The notes beneath the pieces were generated by a model. It was given only the letters and a program-made list of their open reading frames with translations. It had not been told where the DNA came from and did not search any database. The translations under genes and the position numbers were made by a program. 55,284 bases of DNA from Pseudomonadaceae bacterium UBA836 (GTDB lineage Bacteria; Pseudomonadota; Gammaproteobacteria; Pseudomonadales; Pseudomonadaceae): contig DBHE01000034.1 in NCBI GenBank assembly GCA_002296055.1, positions 1 to 55,284 of the forward strand. The letters run 5' to 3'. How positions within the stretch are numbered: position 1 is the first letter of the stretch; each line of letters starts with the position of its first letter. Of this stretch, positions 1 through 7,975 are shown in pieces.

Positions 1-1
1 T

Positions 2-61
2 TGCACTCAGTTCCTGCAACCGCCAGGTTTGTACGCGGTTTCGCGTCAGCAAAGGAACTGA
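2..61 (+). CDS. possible 3' end of an upstream gene (partial)
   Basis: A reading frame open from the left edge ends at TGA 59-61, two bases before the TTG start at 63. Only 19 residues are visible (CTQFLQPPGLYAVSRQQRN), too few to identify. The tight stop/start spacing is what one expects of an operon, and the following genes are of type VI-associated kind, so an effector or VgrG-linked gene may lie to the left. This is inference; the frame could be chance. Confidence 0.25.
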   Translation, partial: CTQFLQPPGLYAVSRQQRN

Positions 62-62
62 A

Positions 63-335
63 TTGGACAGCCTTTCAACTGCCCTTACATACGCCGACAG
101 CGCCTATCATTCGAGCCAAATGCCCCGCCAGCCACCAGATATGTGGCGGCAGGGTGAAAACCCTACCTATCTTCGACGTACCCAATTGATGGTGGGTGGA
201 AGGTTGGGGATGCGCTATATCGTCCGTGGCAACAGCGTAGTCGAGCACGCTACCAGTGAAGGGCCCTTGCTGAGCGATGCCGTCGGCGCTTTGCCTGTTA
301 ACGCCAACCTGCTGCAACCCAAGGAGCCGGAATGA
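63..335 (+). pseudogene. N-terminal fragment of a type VI-associated membrane protein gene
   Basis: This 90-residue frame starts at TTG 63 behind an AAGGA ribosome site (51-57). Its first 42 residues align clearly with the start of the intact gene at 1521: both carry A-Y-x-S-x-x-P-x-QPP, then W-R, then L-R-TQL. After that the resemblance stops and the remaining roughly 45 residues (RYIVRGNSVVEH onward) match nothing I recognise. The frame ends in an ATGA overlap with the next gene at 332. It lacks the four membrane segments and cytoplasmic domain of the intact copy. I read it as the 5' remnant of a copy whose interior was replaced. A short genuine gene made by recombination is also possible. 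Confidence 0.5.
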
Positions 336-1304
336 CCGAACGCGCACAAGAGATAAAGTACGGCCTGCTATGGAAGCAGGAACATCTCGCCCCGCTGCCT
401 ATCCCGACTGGCCAACCTGCTAGCGATCTGATGAATATCATTTGGCGTAAGAATGACGTCTACCTGGACATAGGCAGTTTTGCAATGGGTGGGGGGTGGA
501 TGATGCTTCACGTGCTCACTGTTTTAATTCTGGCCACTGTCTGGTGGGTCGCTGCATCTGGAGATATCTGGCTTAGCCTAGTGACATTGATCGTTATGGG
601 GGGCGGATTCATGGGCACCCTCTGGTACTTGTTTGTCAAGCAGTGGCGTAAGCCACTTTACCCCCCCTATCCGTTTCAATCGCCAGCGCCGTGAAGTCTG
701 TATTACCGGGCCTGATGGCGAGTACTGGTTTGTGCCATGGGAGCGGGTGCACGCGATTGCTCCTAGCGCCCTGAGCCTCAATACCGGTGGCGCAAGCCAG
801 CACGGTAGCCTTATGTTGTGGTTTCCGCTTAAAGGCCAAGAGTACGAGAACTACGCGTCGAATAAAGAAGGCTGGGTTCTGGCCGTCAATGCAGGCGGCG
901 GGATTTCCTCGATGGCGCAGTGGGAGTGCATTCGCAGTTTTATGGAGGTTGGGCCTGACGTGGTGCCTGAGCCTTTAGAGAATATTTGTGGGTTAACGCT
1001 TAAACAGATGTTCTGGCGTGAATACCACAAATCCTGCGAAGAACGCGGGCTTTTCTTGACCATATTTTGGGAAATAGGTGTGATGTTCCCGATATTTAAT
1101 CCACTGGGGGGATATTGGGTGATGCGCAAGAAGCTCAAGGACATCCCCGACCTATCCGCTCCCGAAGCCATTGAATGGTCCAAGCCTTTGCCTCCCGAGC
1201 AGTGGGCCAAGCGCTCGCCTGAACTGGAGCGTGCGATAGCTGAGCAGGAGAACATGTTGAAGGCCTATACTGATTCGCCGTCGTCGAATAAAGAAAACGT
1301 CTAG
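332..1304 (+). pseudogene. DUF6708-type membrane protein gene, frame broken at a C7 tract
   Basis: Two overlapping frames, 332-694 (ATG, 120 residues) and a downstream frame to TAG 1304, read as one protein if a single C is removed from the C7 run at 661-667. The joined product passes through R-K-P-L-Y-P-P-I-R-F-N-R-Q-R-R-E-V without a seam. The first part has two hydrophobic segments (about residues 52-75 and 80-105). The second is a soluble domain with VPWERV, recalled from DUF6708 proteins found near type VI secretion genes; that family call is from memory. It ends in a charged, Pro-rich tail. The downstream frame alone would have to start at TTG 633, which has no ribosome site and lies inside the last membrane segment. 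Function is unknown; effector accessory or immunity roles are guesses. The frameshift may be a mutation, a phase-variable tract or a sequencing error. Confidence 0.6.
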
Positions 1305-1314
1305 TGGCCGTCCG

Positions 1315-1457
1315 CGTTTAAGCATCGAGACCTACTACCGAGAACTAGAGCCGGGTGGTATTCAGACACGCCCAAGGTTGATGGCTTTGACAACGATTCA
1401 TTGTGCCAGTGCATGTTTTACATGCAACGCAATGATCGTGTTTTGTTAGAGCGCTGA
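1315..1457 (+). pseudogene. C-terminal relic of a copy of the gene at 1521-2723
   Basis: Just after the stop at 1304 the DNA encodes L-S-I-E-T-Y-Y-R-E, matching the C-terminus of the intact gene (2629-2720). A further frame, shifted by one change near 1372, continues T-P-K-V-D-G-F-D-N-D against T-P-K-A-D-D-Y-D-D and runs to TGA 1455-1457. A 21-bp block (1317-1337) is identical to 2630-2650. There is no start codon and the frame is disrupted, so this is a relic. Together with the N-terminal fragment at 63-335, it shows that the ends of one gene copy now flank an unrelated interior. Confidence 0.65.
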
Positions 1458-1520
1458 ACCTTGGGTAGCTGGTTTCACTCGCTGTTTTTTCACCCATGGA
1501 AAGTAAGCAAAGGAAATGCA

Positions 1521-2723
1521 TTGACTACTGCACAAACTGAACTTTCGTATGCGGCGAGCGCATACGATTCAACTAACATCCCTAGCCAACCGCCGCATAG
1601 ATGGCGGGAAGATGAAAACCGAACCGGGTTGCTGCGTACCCAATTGAACTGGGGGTATTACGCCGGCTTGAATCCTTGGCAACTGGTGGATGGCCAACTG
1701 CGAGGGCAAGAGCAGACTTGGCTCGAGCGCACCGGCGATGCTGATATTTATTGTAATCATCAACGATGGCGGTTCGAGAATTTTAATAAGATTCTTACCC
1801 TGGTCCCCTTTTTTAAGTACATATCGCTATTACTCTTGCCGTGGCTACTTGCTGTTGTTTCCTTGCTGGAGTTTTTCCCGGAAGTCGAGCTTGCCTATTT
1901 TGTTATGGCGTTTGCAGGGTTACCCCTGTGCGCGTTAAGCGCTTGGTTTTATTGGGGACTAGGTTTAAAAGCGTATTTGTATCTGATGAGCCTACCCGTG
2001 GCTTTGGCGGCAATAGGCGGTGCCTATAATTACCTTGCTTCTGGCGATTACGCTTCGCTAGTTATGTGTGGCTATATCGTTTTGGCCGTGTTCATGGGGG
2101 TGGTCGGCTTTGACTTTCTGCTTGACCTGTATCTGCGCTTGTTCAAGCACGACGGAAGTGAACTCAACCGCCAGACCGGTATGGTGACGATTGCACGTCG
2201 CTTTCGTCAGCCCTTTGTAGCTCCGTTTTATGAGTTTGATGTGACCATGGAGTACCGACCAGATCCACTTGGCGGCGGTGGCATGGCGCTCTGGCTGTAC
2301 CACAGGTACACCACCTGTAAGGTGTTTTTAGGCGGCAAATTGCATCCGTTGGGGCTCAAGCCGGAAGAGGCCATGGCCTTCTGGGACTGCATGCAGCGTT
2401 ACATGGATGTGAGCCAGCCTTTACCTGAGCTGCCGGTGTTGGAGCAATTCCGTCACCTTGATCAGACCTCCGCCCAACACGATGCGAAAAAAGCCAAGCC
2501 TTCACGCCGCTGGCGTGACTTCGAGCCTCGTGCCTGGCAGGAGCGCGGCCTGCCTGAAGCGGTACGCCGCAACACAGCCTATCGCTGGCAACAGCGGCCT
2601 TGCATTTTGCGCGCTCGCATCGATCCTCATTTAAGCATCGAGACCTACTATCGCGAACAAGAGGCGCGTGGCATTCAGGCTACGCCCAAGGCAGATGACT
2701 ACGATGATGTGCACCGAGGCTAG
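1521..2723 (+). CDS. four-pass membrane protein of type VI-associated (DUF6708-like) kind
   Basis: Predicted 400-residue protein starting at TTG 1521 with AAGGA at about 1510-1514. The same start context occurs at the related fragment at 63, which is why I prefer it to the upstream TTG at 1461. A hydrophilic N-terminus (about 70 residues, QPP and RTQL motifs) is followed by about four hydrophobic segments (roughly residues 90-205). A soluble domain of about 190 residues then begins with L-N-R-Q-T-G-x-V and contains LWLYHRYTTCKVFLGG; a basic tail ends in SIETYYREQEARGIQ. The layout (membrane hairpins, then a domain opening with an N-R-x-T/R motif) resembles the neighbouring DUF6708-type gene. 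Base composition in 1740-2070 is visibly more A+T-rich than the surroundings, suggesting transfer. Function is not established; I recognise the genomic style, not the activity. Confidence 0.7.
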   Translation: MTTAQTELSYAASAYDSTNIPSQPPHRWREDENRTGLLRTQLNWGYYAGLNPWQLVDGQLRGQEQTWLERTGDADIYCNHQRWRFENFNKILTLVPFFKYISLLLLPWLLAVVSLLEFFPEVELAYFVMAFAGLPLCALSAWFYWGLGLKAYLYLMSLPVALAAIGGAYNYLASGDYASLVMCGYIVLAVFMGVVGFDFLLDLYLRLFKHDGSELNRQTGMVTIARRFRQPFVAPFYEFDVTMEYRPDPLGGGGMALWLYHRYTTCKVFLGGKLHPLGLKPEEAMAFWDCMQRYMDVSQPLPELPVLEQFRHLDQTSAQHDAKKAKPSRRWRDFEPRAWQERGLPEAVRRNTAYRWQQRPCILRARIDPHLSIETYYREQEARGIQATPKADDYDDVHRG

Positions 2724-2788
2724 CCAGACTCCGGCAGCTTTGGACGCGGGTACTTAGGGGGGCTCACCACTACGGGTGATGGGCGAGG

Positions 2789-3838
2789 TTGTTGGCCTGT
2801 GGTCAAGTGGCGGAAAACAACAAAGGCAGGCTTGTCGTGCACCCGCAACCTCTCCCGCATAGCGTTGATGGCCGCTGGCTGTTGGCGCTTTATTTGGTTA
2901 TCCCGGTTTCCCTCGTCCTGGTCTTGATCGACCTGCTGCTATTTGAGCGCCAGTTTCAGCAGCAGGTCTTGCCGGAGGACCCTAATAACTGGGCAGTGTG
3001 GGCACTGCTGTTTGGTTTGCCGCATATCATCGCCAGCGCTTTGACTGTGGCGCGGCCGACTTATATACGGCACTTCTGGCGCCGCCTGCTGCCGGCGCTG
3101 CTGGTGTTTGTCATGATCAGTCTGTTGGGGTTGCTCGGGCCGCAGCCACTGAGCTATCAAGTGCTGTTTGTGTTCTTTGCAGCTTTTACGGTGTACCACG
3201 TGCTGTCGCAGCAATTAGGCGTGGGGCTGGTGTTGGCTGGACGCCGGCCTGATGCGCTGTTTGTGCGCTGGAAGTGGACCGCCATTATCTGCGGCCTGGC
3301 GATCTATCTGAATGTTTATGGCCAGCAGTTTCTGGGACGGGTGTCGCTGGCAGGTTGGGACCTGTATCAAGCGCTGGCCTTGTTGGCAGCACTGCTCTGC
3401 GCTGGATTGGTGGTGCTGACTTGGCAGCTGGCGCGAGTGACGGAGAACACCCTGGGACGCGCTTACCTCTGGGCCAATGCCCTGCTGCTGTTGTCTGCGT
3501 TGTTGATAGACCGGCTTGGCTACACCCTGTTTGTGATTCTGATGCCCCGTCTTATCCATGACCTGACAGCTTACAGCGTGTACATCACCCATGATCGCAA
3601 CCGTAACCAAGGCGGTGAGCCGGGTTTGTTGTATCGGTGGTTACCGCGCGGTCGCTGGGTACCTTTGCTGTGGCTACCAGTGTGTTCGGTAGCCATTGCC
3701 TGGCCGCTGAATAACTTGCAGCATTACTGGCCGGTGGCGGCTGCGGTGCTGGTGGTGTCGTTCATGCACTATTACTACGAGGGATTTGTCTGGCGCGGCG
3801 ATAGCCCACTGCGCCAGCACGTGCGTTTCAGTCGCTGA
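2789..3838 (+). CDS. uncharacterised histidine-containing polytopic membrane protein
   Basis: Up to 349 residues with about nine hydrophobic segments. The true start is uncertain: TTG 2789, GTG 2807 or GTG 2837 are all in frame and the last has a purine-rich GGCAGG just upstream. Histidines recur at the ends of membrane segments: LPH (about residue 79), YHVLSQQ (137), IHD (257), THD (268) and HYYYEGFVW (327). Such spacing is seen in membrane-bound metal-dependent oxygenases and desaturases and in the Brp/Blh family, but I cannot match it to one. It ends 7 bp from the convergent phnA-like gene. It may be a conserved Pseudomonas hypothetical; the function is unknown. Confidence 0.7.
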   Translation: MLACGQVAENNKGRLVVHPQPLPHSVDGRWLLALYLVIPVSLVLVLIDLLLFERQFQQQVLPEDPNNWAVWALLFGLPHIIASALTVARPTYIRHFWRRLLPALLVFVMISLLGLLGPQPLSYQVLFVFFAAFTVYHVLSQQLGVGLVLAGRRPDALFVRWKWTAIICGLAIYLNVYGQQFLGRVSLAGWDLYQALALLAALLCAGLVVLTWQLARVTENTLGRAYLWANALLLLSALLIDRLGYTLFVILMPRLIHDLTAYSVYITHDRNRNQGGEPGLLYRWLPRGRWVPLLWLPVCSVAIAWPLNNLQHYWPVAAAVLVVSFMHYYYEGFVWRGDSPLRQHVRFSR

Positions 3839-3845
3839 GTGTCTT

Positions 3846-4181
3846 TCAGGCCTTTTTGACAAACTCCGACTTGAGCTTCATGGCGCCGATGCCGTCGATA
3901 CGGCAGTCAATATCGTGGTCGCCGTCAACCAGGCGTATGTTCTTCACCTTGGTGCCAACCTTGACCACCAGCGATGAGCCCTTGACCTTTAGGTCCTTGA
4001 TAACGGTCACGCTGTCACCGTCGTTCAGCGGGTTACCGTTTGCGTCCTTGATCTGATTGTCGTCTGCGTTGCTGTCGCCTTGCTGCGGCCATTCATGTGC
4101 GCACTCGGGGCATACGTACATCAGGCCATCTTCGTAGGTGAAGCTGGATTGGCAGGCGGGGCAGGCGGGCAGATCAGTCAT
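3846..4181 (-). CDS. yjdM: PhnA/YjdM-family zinc-ribbon protein
   Basis: A 111-residue protein starting at ATG 4181 (AAGG 6 bp upstream); an in-frame ATG at 4247 would add 22 unlikely residues. The N-terminus has a zinc ribbon, CPAC at about residues 7-10 and CPEC at about 25-28. It is followed by the typical [26 protein letters not shown] stretch and ends KSEFVKKA, all standard for PhnA/YjdM. The family was named for alkylphosphonate genetics but has no proven role in phosphonate breakdown, so the molecular function is open. It is last in a run of minus-strand genes and sits 107 bp after the META lipoprotein gene. Confidence 0.92.
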   Translation of the reverse strand: MTDLPACPACQSSFTYEDGLMYVCPECAHEWPQQGDSNADDNQIKDANGNPLNDGDSVTVIKDLKVKGSSLVVKVGTKVKNIRLVDGDHDIDCRIDGIGAMKLKSEFVKKA

Positions 4182-4202
4182 GGGATACCTTGTTGCGGCT
4201 AT

Positions 4203-4223
4203 GACCCTGCAGTACGCAGGGTC
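4203..4223 (-). terminator. 8-bp inverted repeat, possible terminator after the META gene
   Basis: GACCCTGC and GCAGGGTC form a perfect 8-bp stem with a 5-base loop between the META lipoprotein gene and the phnA-like gene. There is no strong T-run on the minus strand (ATAG follows); three T follow on the plus strand. It may be a weak terminator or attenuating stem. Confidence 0.35.
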
Positions 4224-4288
4224 TTTGAGCGCCGCATGATGCCCCATGTGCCTGATACTGTCTATGATGCGTGGTCGCTAAACGGCCA

Positions 4289-5425
4289 TCACTCTTTGGG
4301 GTGAGCAACAATTTTGCGGTCGTCAGCACTGATCAGCACCAAATTGCCCTGATCATCCAGGTCAAAGCGCTGGACATGCTGCAGCAAGTCAAACAGCTGT
4401 TGATCCTGCTGCATCAACGGCGCGGCGCAGGCGCGCTGGGTCGCGGCAATCGCTTTGCTGCTGAGGCCTTCAGCAGTGATTACATAGCTGGTCGTGAACT
4501 GGTTGCAGGCCCCCTGGCCTCCTAATCTTCCGTCGGCCCCGAATTGGAGCGTGGGGCTATGCTCCGGGTCGACTGGCTCGCCGGCAATGGTTGTGACCTC
4601 CCAATCGGTGCCGATCAGCAATGCTTGCGCGGCGCCTCCGCAACCTTCGAGATGGATATCGGCGCTTTGTACGCTGACCTGGTAGGGGTAGGGCATGCCG
4701 GTCATGCTGTCGCGGCATAGTTGGGGCGTCAGGCGCACACGCAGTTGGTTGGTCGCGTTACTGGCGTCAAATTGATAAACCGTACCGTCCATAGTGGCGC
4801 TTGGTGTGGGTGTTAGCTGAGTCGCGGTGCTGTCTTGGTGCGAGAGGCTCATACGTTGACTGTCCATCTCTAGTGTCCAGCCGGGTTCGTTGCCGAATGC
4901 ACGCAGGGGTAGCAGCGTACTGACATCAACTATCTGCGCATCACTCGCCACGCGGCCACTGACCTTGACCATGTTCAACAGCCCCAGGTCGTTTACCTCC
5001 TGGCTGGTGTCAATCAGGTTGGCGGTGTCGGTGGTCCACAGCAACTCGCCGGAGGCGCTGCGTATCTGCGCCGAGACGCTATAGCGCATACGCGCGTCGA
5101 ACATACGAGGTTCAACGTCCAGCTCGAAGGGGACGGGCACCTGAGTGCCGATCAGCGTGGTGTTCTGTTCAGCTAGCACGGCTGCTGGGGCGTCTGCACG
5201 CGATACGTCAAGCAGTTTGATATGCGCCACGCTGCCAGGCGGGAGCGCGATACGTTCCTGGTAGCCGACCGAACCTGTGACCAGGCGGGTGCGAGGCATG
5301 GTCTGCTCCTCCAGGCTGACATCTTGTGCAGCAGGCGTCGGGGCGGTTGCCTGGGTCGAGGCGCAGGCGCTGACCGCCAAGGCAATAGCCAGCGGCAGCA
5401 TCAGGCGAATAGTAGGTTGAGGCAT
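4289..5425 (-). CDS. YbaY/META-domain lipoprotein
   Basis: A 378-residue predicted outer-membrane lipoprotein. The signal peptide ends in a lipobox (A-V-S-A-C, Cys21). Residues about 45-150 form a YbaY-type domain (LVTGSVGYQERIALPPGSVAHIKLLDVS), the beta-sandwich once called a type III lipoprotein chaperone. A middle segment around 170-270 (AFGNEPGWTLEM, then LCRDSMTGMPYPYQV with a later EGCGG) is typical of the COG3650-type domain. Residues about 272-375 form a META/HslJ-like domain (GTDWEVTTI, GQGACNQFTTSY, ATQRACAAPLM). META proteins are linked to heat and novobiocin tolerance, and the multidomain form is common in Pseudomonas. It follows cti on the same strand after 93 bp and may be co-transcribed. 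The biochemical role is not known. Confidence 0.88.
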   Translation of the reverse strand: MPQPTIRLMLPLAIALAVSACASTQATAPTPAAQDVSLEEQTMPRTRLVTGSVGYQERIALPPGSVAHIKLLDVSRADAPAAVLAEQNTTLIGTQVPVPFELDVEPRMFDARMRYSVSAQIRSASGELLWTTDTANLIDTSQEVNDLGLLNMVKVSGRVASDAQIVDVSTLLPLRAFGNEPGWTLEMDSQRMSLSHQDSTATQLTPTPSATMDGTVYQFDASNATNQLRVRLTPQLCRDSMTGMPYPYQVSVQSADIHLEGCGGAAQALLIGTDWEVTTIAGEPVDPEHSPTLQFGADGRLGGQGACNQFTTSYVITAEGLSSKAIAATQRACAAPLMQQDQQLFDLLQHVQRFDLDDQGNLVLISADDRKIVAHPKE

Positions 5426-5518
5426 TGGGTCCCTCCAGCAAAGTAGTCTGGTCGACGTAATCCATCAGAGTGTAAACCAATCTGCCGGGGACACAGCGCG
5501 CCGCTCCCCGGACCCGGT

Positions 5519-7912
5519 TCACAGGTTTTGATAACGATTGATATCGAATAGACCGGCTTGGGTTGGATCAGTTTCTTCGACGTACTGCCGAAAGTCGGCA
5601 AGGATCTCCCAGAATTGAGGATGAGTGCGACGCACGCCCCAACGGTCGGCGACCCGCTCCAGACTCTCGCTGTCGGTTGCTGCTTGCAGCGCGGCGACAA
5701 ACTCTGGCAGCGCCTGCAGTTCAACGTCGAAGCTGAAGTTGGGGTAGCTACCAAGGGTGCCTTCCATGATGGTCAGATCATCCTGCTGGGGCAGCAAGCG
5801 GTCTTCTTCGCCAAACATAAAGGCGACGTTGGCGTGTGCACGGTTATGGATCAGGCTGTAGACCCAGCGCTCATCGCCGCTGGTGACGCGCAGGAAGCTG
5901 ACTTCTGGCAGCAGCGGGATCACCGGCAGGCTGGCGCCGGTTTCCTGCGCCAGCGGGCGGAGCAGTTGCTGGATCTGCTGCTGTTCGGGCGTCAGGTCCG
6001 GGCGTTGGCAGTTGCCCTGCGGACACCGATTAAGGGTGTCCGGTGTGCCGGCGACGGCGCTGCCGCGTTCAGCCAGTTGCGCGGCGAAGCGGCGCATGAC
6101 CGCGCGGTTGTCGGAACGGTCACTGCTGCCATAGCTCAGGGTTGTAGGGGTTTCCAGGTCAAGGCCGGTATAGGCAATGGCATCCTTGAGTTTGGCCTGG
6201 CCCTGATACCACTGGTCATACAGCGCCTGACGTTGTTCGGCCGGCACATAGCGCAGGAAGTTATGCTCAGCACCATTGCGAATCAGATCGAAGTACAACC
6301 GAGTCTGCGCCTGATGCGAAAGGCTGCCGAAGACGTTGAAGTTGACCACCAGCTCGTAGTACGTGCGCTCGAGCAGCGGGTAATCCATAACCCAGATGGT
6401 GTCTGGTACTCGGCCCCAGAGGCCGCGCCGTACAGAGGCGCTGTCGTGATGACGGAAGATGGTTAGCAAGGCATCCTGGTTGTAGCCTTCACCGTCCCAG
6501 ATTTCGTCCAGGCTGGCACCGGCTGATTTGCGCTCGGCGTAGTGCTTGCCACGCAGTTCAAGGTACTGATTACGCTTGCCGTTGTATTCCAGCCAGGCGC
6601 TGCCTAGTGCCAGCAGGTCGCTGTCCTGTCCGGGCAGGCCTAGCAGCGGCGTTGCCTGGCTGCGGTAAAGCGGGTCGTTGACGTAGGCTTCCTGTGATGG
6701 GTCCTCGAAGACGGTCCAGAACTGGTCGCGGATGACGTCAGTGGCAACCTGTCCGCGGCAGACAGGCCCGCGAATGAAGGTGCGCACAAAGTACTCAGCG
6801 GTATCCAGCATGAATTGATAGCGCGCCTTGGCTGGAATGGCGTTGAAGGTGGCAAAGGGGTTGGCTCGCTCGCTGTAGCCATAGCCGGGCAGCACAGCCA
6901 GGTCCCAATCGTCAGCCAGGAACAGCTGTTGCCAGCGTTGCATACGCTGATCGTCCAGGCCGTAGGTGATGTGGGTTTTCTCTACCAGGGTTTCGCGTAG
7001 CGGGCGCAGGCGATAGTAGAAGGCCTTGTCCGGCGCATCGTTCGGCCGCACGGTACGCAGCGGCATGATCGGCTCGCCCGGCGGGGTGCTCGAACGTACC
7101 AGCTCGTAGAAACTGCTGCCGCTGATGCTGGGGAAGTGGATGTGCGCCACAAACAGGTGCTCAAACAGGTAACGGGAGACCAGTTGTTCGCGTTGCCCTC
7201 GCTGATTGAAGAAGGCTTCCCAGCGCTCGATGCTGGCCTGTTCTGCGGCCGAGGGCTGCCAAGGCATTGGCTCGGTCACGGCGCCCTCGGCAATCCACTG
7301 ACTGATGCGGGCAAACTCCGCAGCGCTCAGGCCGGTGGTGGCGTAGGGCATACCGCCGTGCGGATTGGCCTGGGCATAGTCGGCGAAGTTTTCCAGCGTG
7401 GGGCAGCTGAAGGCGTGGTCGGTGCCTATTTTGATTTCGTCCGGCAGGCGGCTGTTGGGCGGTAGCGGATTGCGCTGGGCCAGCTCAAGCATGCGGAACA
7501 GCAAAGACCCATCCAGGCCAGAAGCATTGCCTTCGTCGGCGTCATGCAGTACCGAGAAAAAGCCTTGTTCGCGCCACTGAGCCTCGCTGTGGGCGTCGGT
7601 GCCAAGACGCGTCGGTGGCATGTCTTCAAGTCGCGCTGCGTCATAAACCTGCAGCAGCGAGGCTCCTCTCTTGACGCCGTCTGCGCTGGTCAGCTTTAGC
7701 TGGCAAGGGGCGTCGTAGCAGCCGTGACAGGCCATACAGCGATTTTCCAGAATCGGCTTGATGTCGTTCTGGTAGCTGAAGCTTTGACGCGGCGCCACCG
7801 CTTGTTCGGCGTGCGGGTAGGTCGGGATATCGCTGCAAGCGATAATCAGGGCTATAACGGTGAACAGCCCGGCGCCGAGCAACCAGCGTGGCGAGCGTGC
7901 GAGGAACTTCAT
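5519..7912 (-). CDS. cti: fatty acid cis/trans isomerase
   Basis: A 797-residue protein converting cis to trans double bonds in membrane phospholipid acyl chains without lipid turnover, the rapid solvent and heat response of Pseudomonas and Vibrio. An N-terminal hydrophobic segment (residues 11-26, ending IIAC, so either an export signal or a lipobox) directs it to the periplasm. The c-type heme site CMACH is at residues 59-63, followed by CYDAPCQLKLTSADG, a hallmark of Cti. The length is right for the family. With fabA/fabB also in the window, the cell can both make and isomerise unsaturated chains. It lies between the EamA gene (63 bp upstream) and the META lipoprotein gene on the same strand. 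No specific operator was recognised. Confidence 0.95.
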   Translation of the reverse strand: MKFLARSPRWLLGAGLFTVIALIIACSDIPTYPHAEQAVAPRQSFSYQNDIKPILENRCMACHGCYDAPCQLKLTSADGVKRGASLLQVYDAARLEDMPPTRLGTDAHSEAQWREQGFFSVLHDADEGNASGLDGSLLFRMLELAQRNPLPPNSRLPDEIKIGTDHAFSCPTLENFADYAQANPHGGMPYATTGLSAAEFARISQWIAEGAVTEPMPWQPSAAEQASIERWEAFFNQRGQREQLVSRYLFEHLFVAHIHFPSISGSSFYELVRSSTPPGEPIMPLRTVRPNDAPDKAFYYRLRPLRETLVEKTHITYGLDDQRMQRWQQLFLADDWDLAVLPGYGYSERANPFATFNAIPAKARYQFMLDTAEYFVRTFIRGPVCRGQVATDVIRDQFWTVFEDPSQEAYVNDPLYRSQATPLLGLPGQDSDLLALGSAWLEYNGKRNQYLELRGKHYAERKSAGASLDEIWDGEGYNQDALLTIFRHHDSASVRRGLWGRVPDTIWVMDYPLLERTYYELVVNFNVFGSLSHQAQTRLYFDLIRNGAEHNFLRYVPAEQRQALYDQWYQGQAKLKDAIAYTGLDLETPTTLSYGSSDRSDNRAVMRRFAAQLAERGSAVAGTPDTLNRCPQGNCQRPDLTPEQQQIQQLLRPLAQETGASLPVIPLLPEVSFLRVTSGDERWVYSLIHNRAHANVAFMFGEEDRLLPQQDDLTIMEGTLGSYPNFSFDVELQALPEFVAALQAATDSESLERVADRWGVRRTHPQFWEILADFRQYVEETDPTQAGLFDINRYQNL

Positions 7913-7975
7913 GACAGCATTCCTTAATAGGCGTAATCAGCGGCCCCGCTATGTTGCACGAAGCCGGCAGGCGCC

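Noticed and set aside
633..1304. Independent gene starting at TTG 633
   Set aside because: The start lies in the last membrane segment of the preceding frame, has no ribosome site, and the join at the C7 tract makes a more natural protein.
5558..6466. 302-codon plus-strand frame opposite cti
   Set aside because: Shadow of cti; no ribosome site and no motif.
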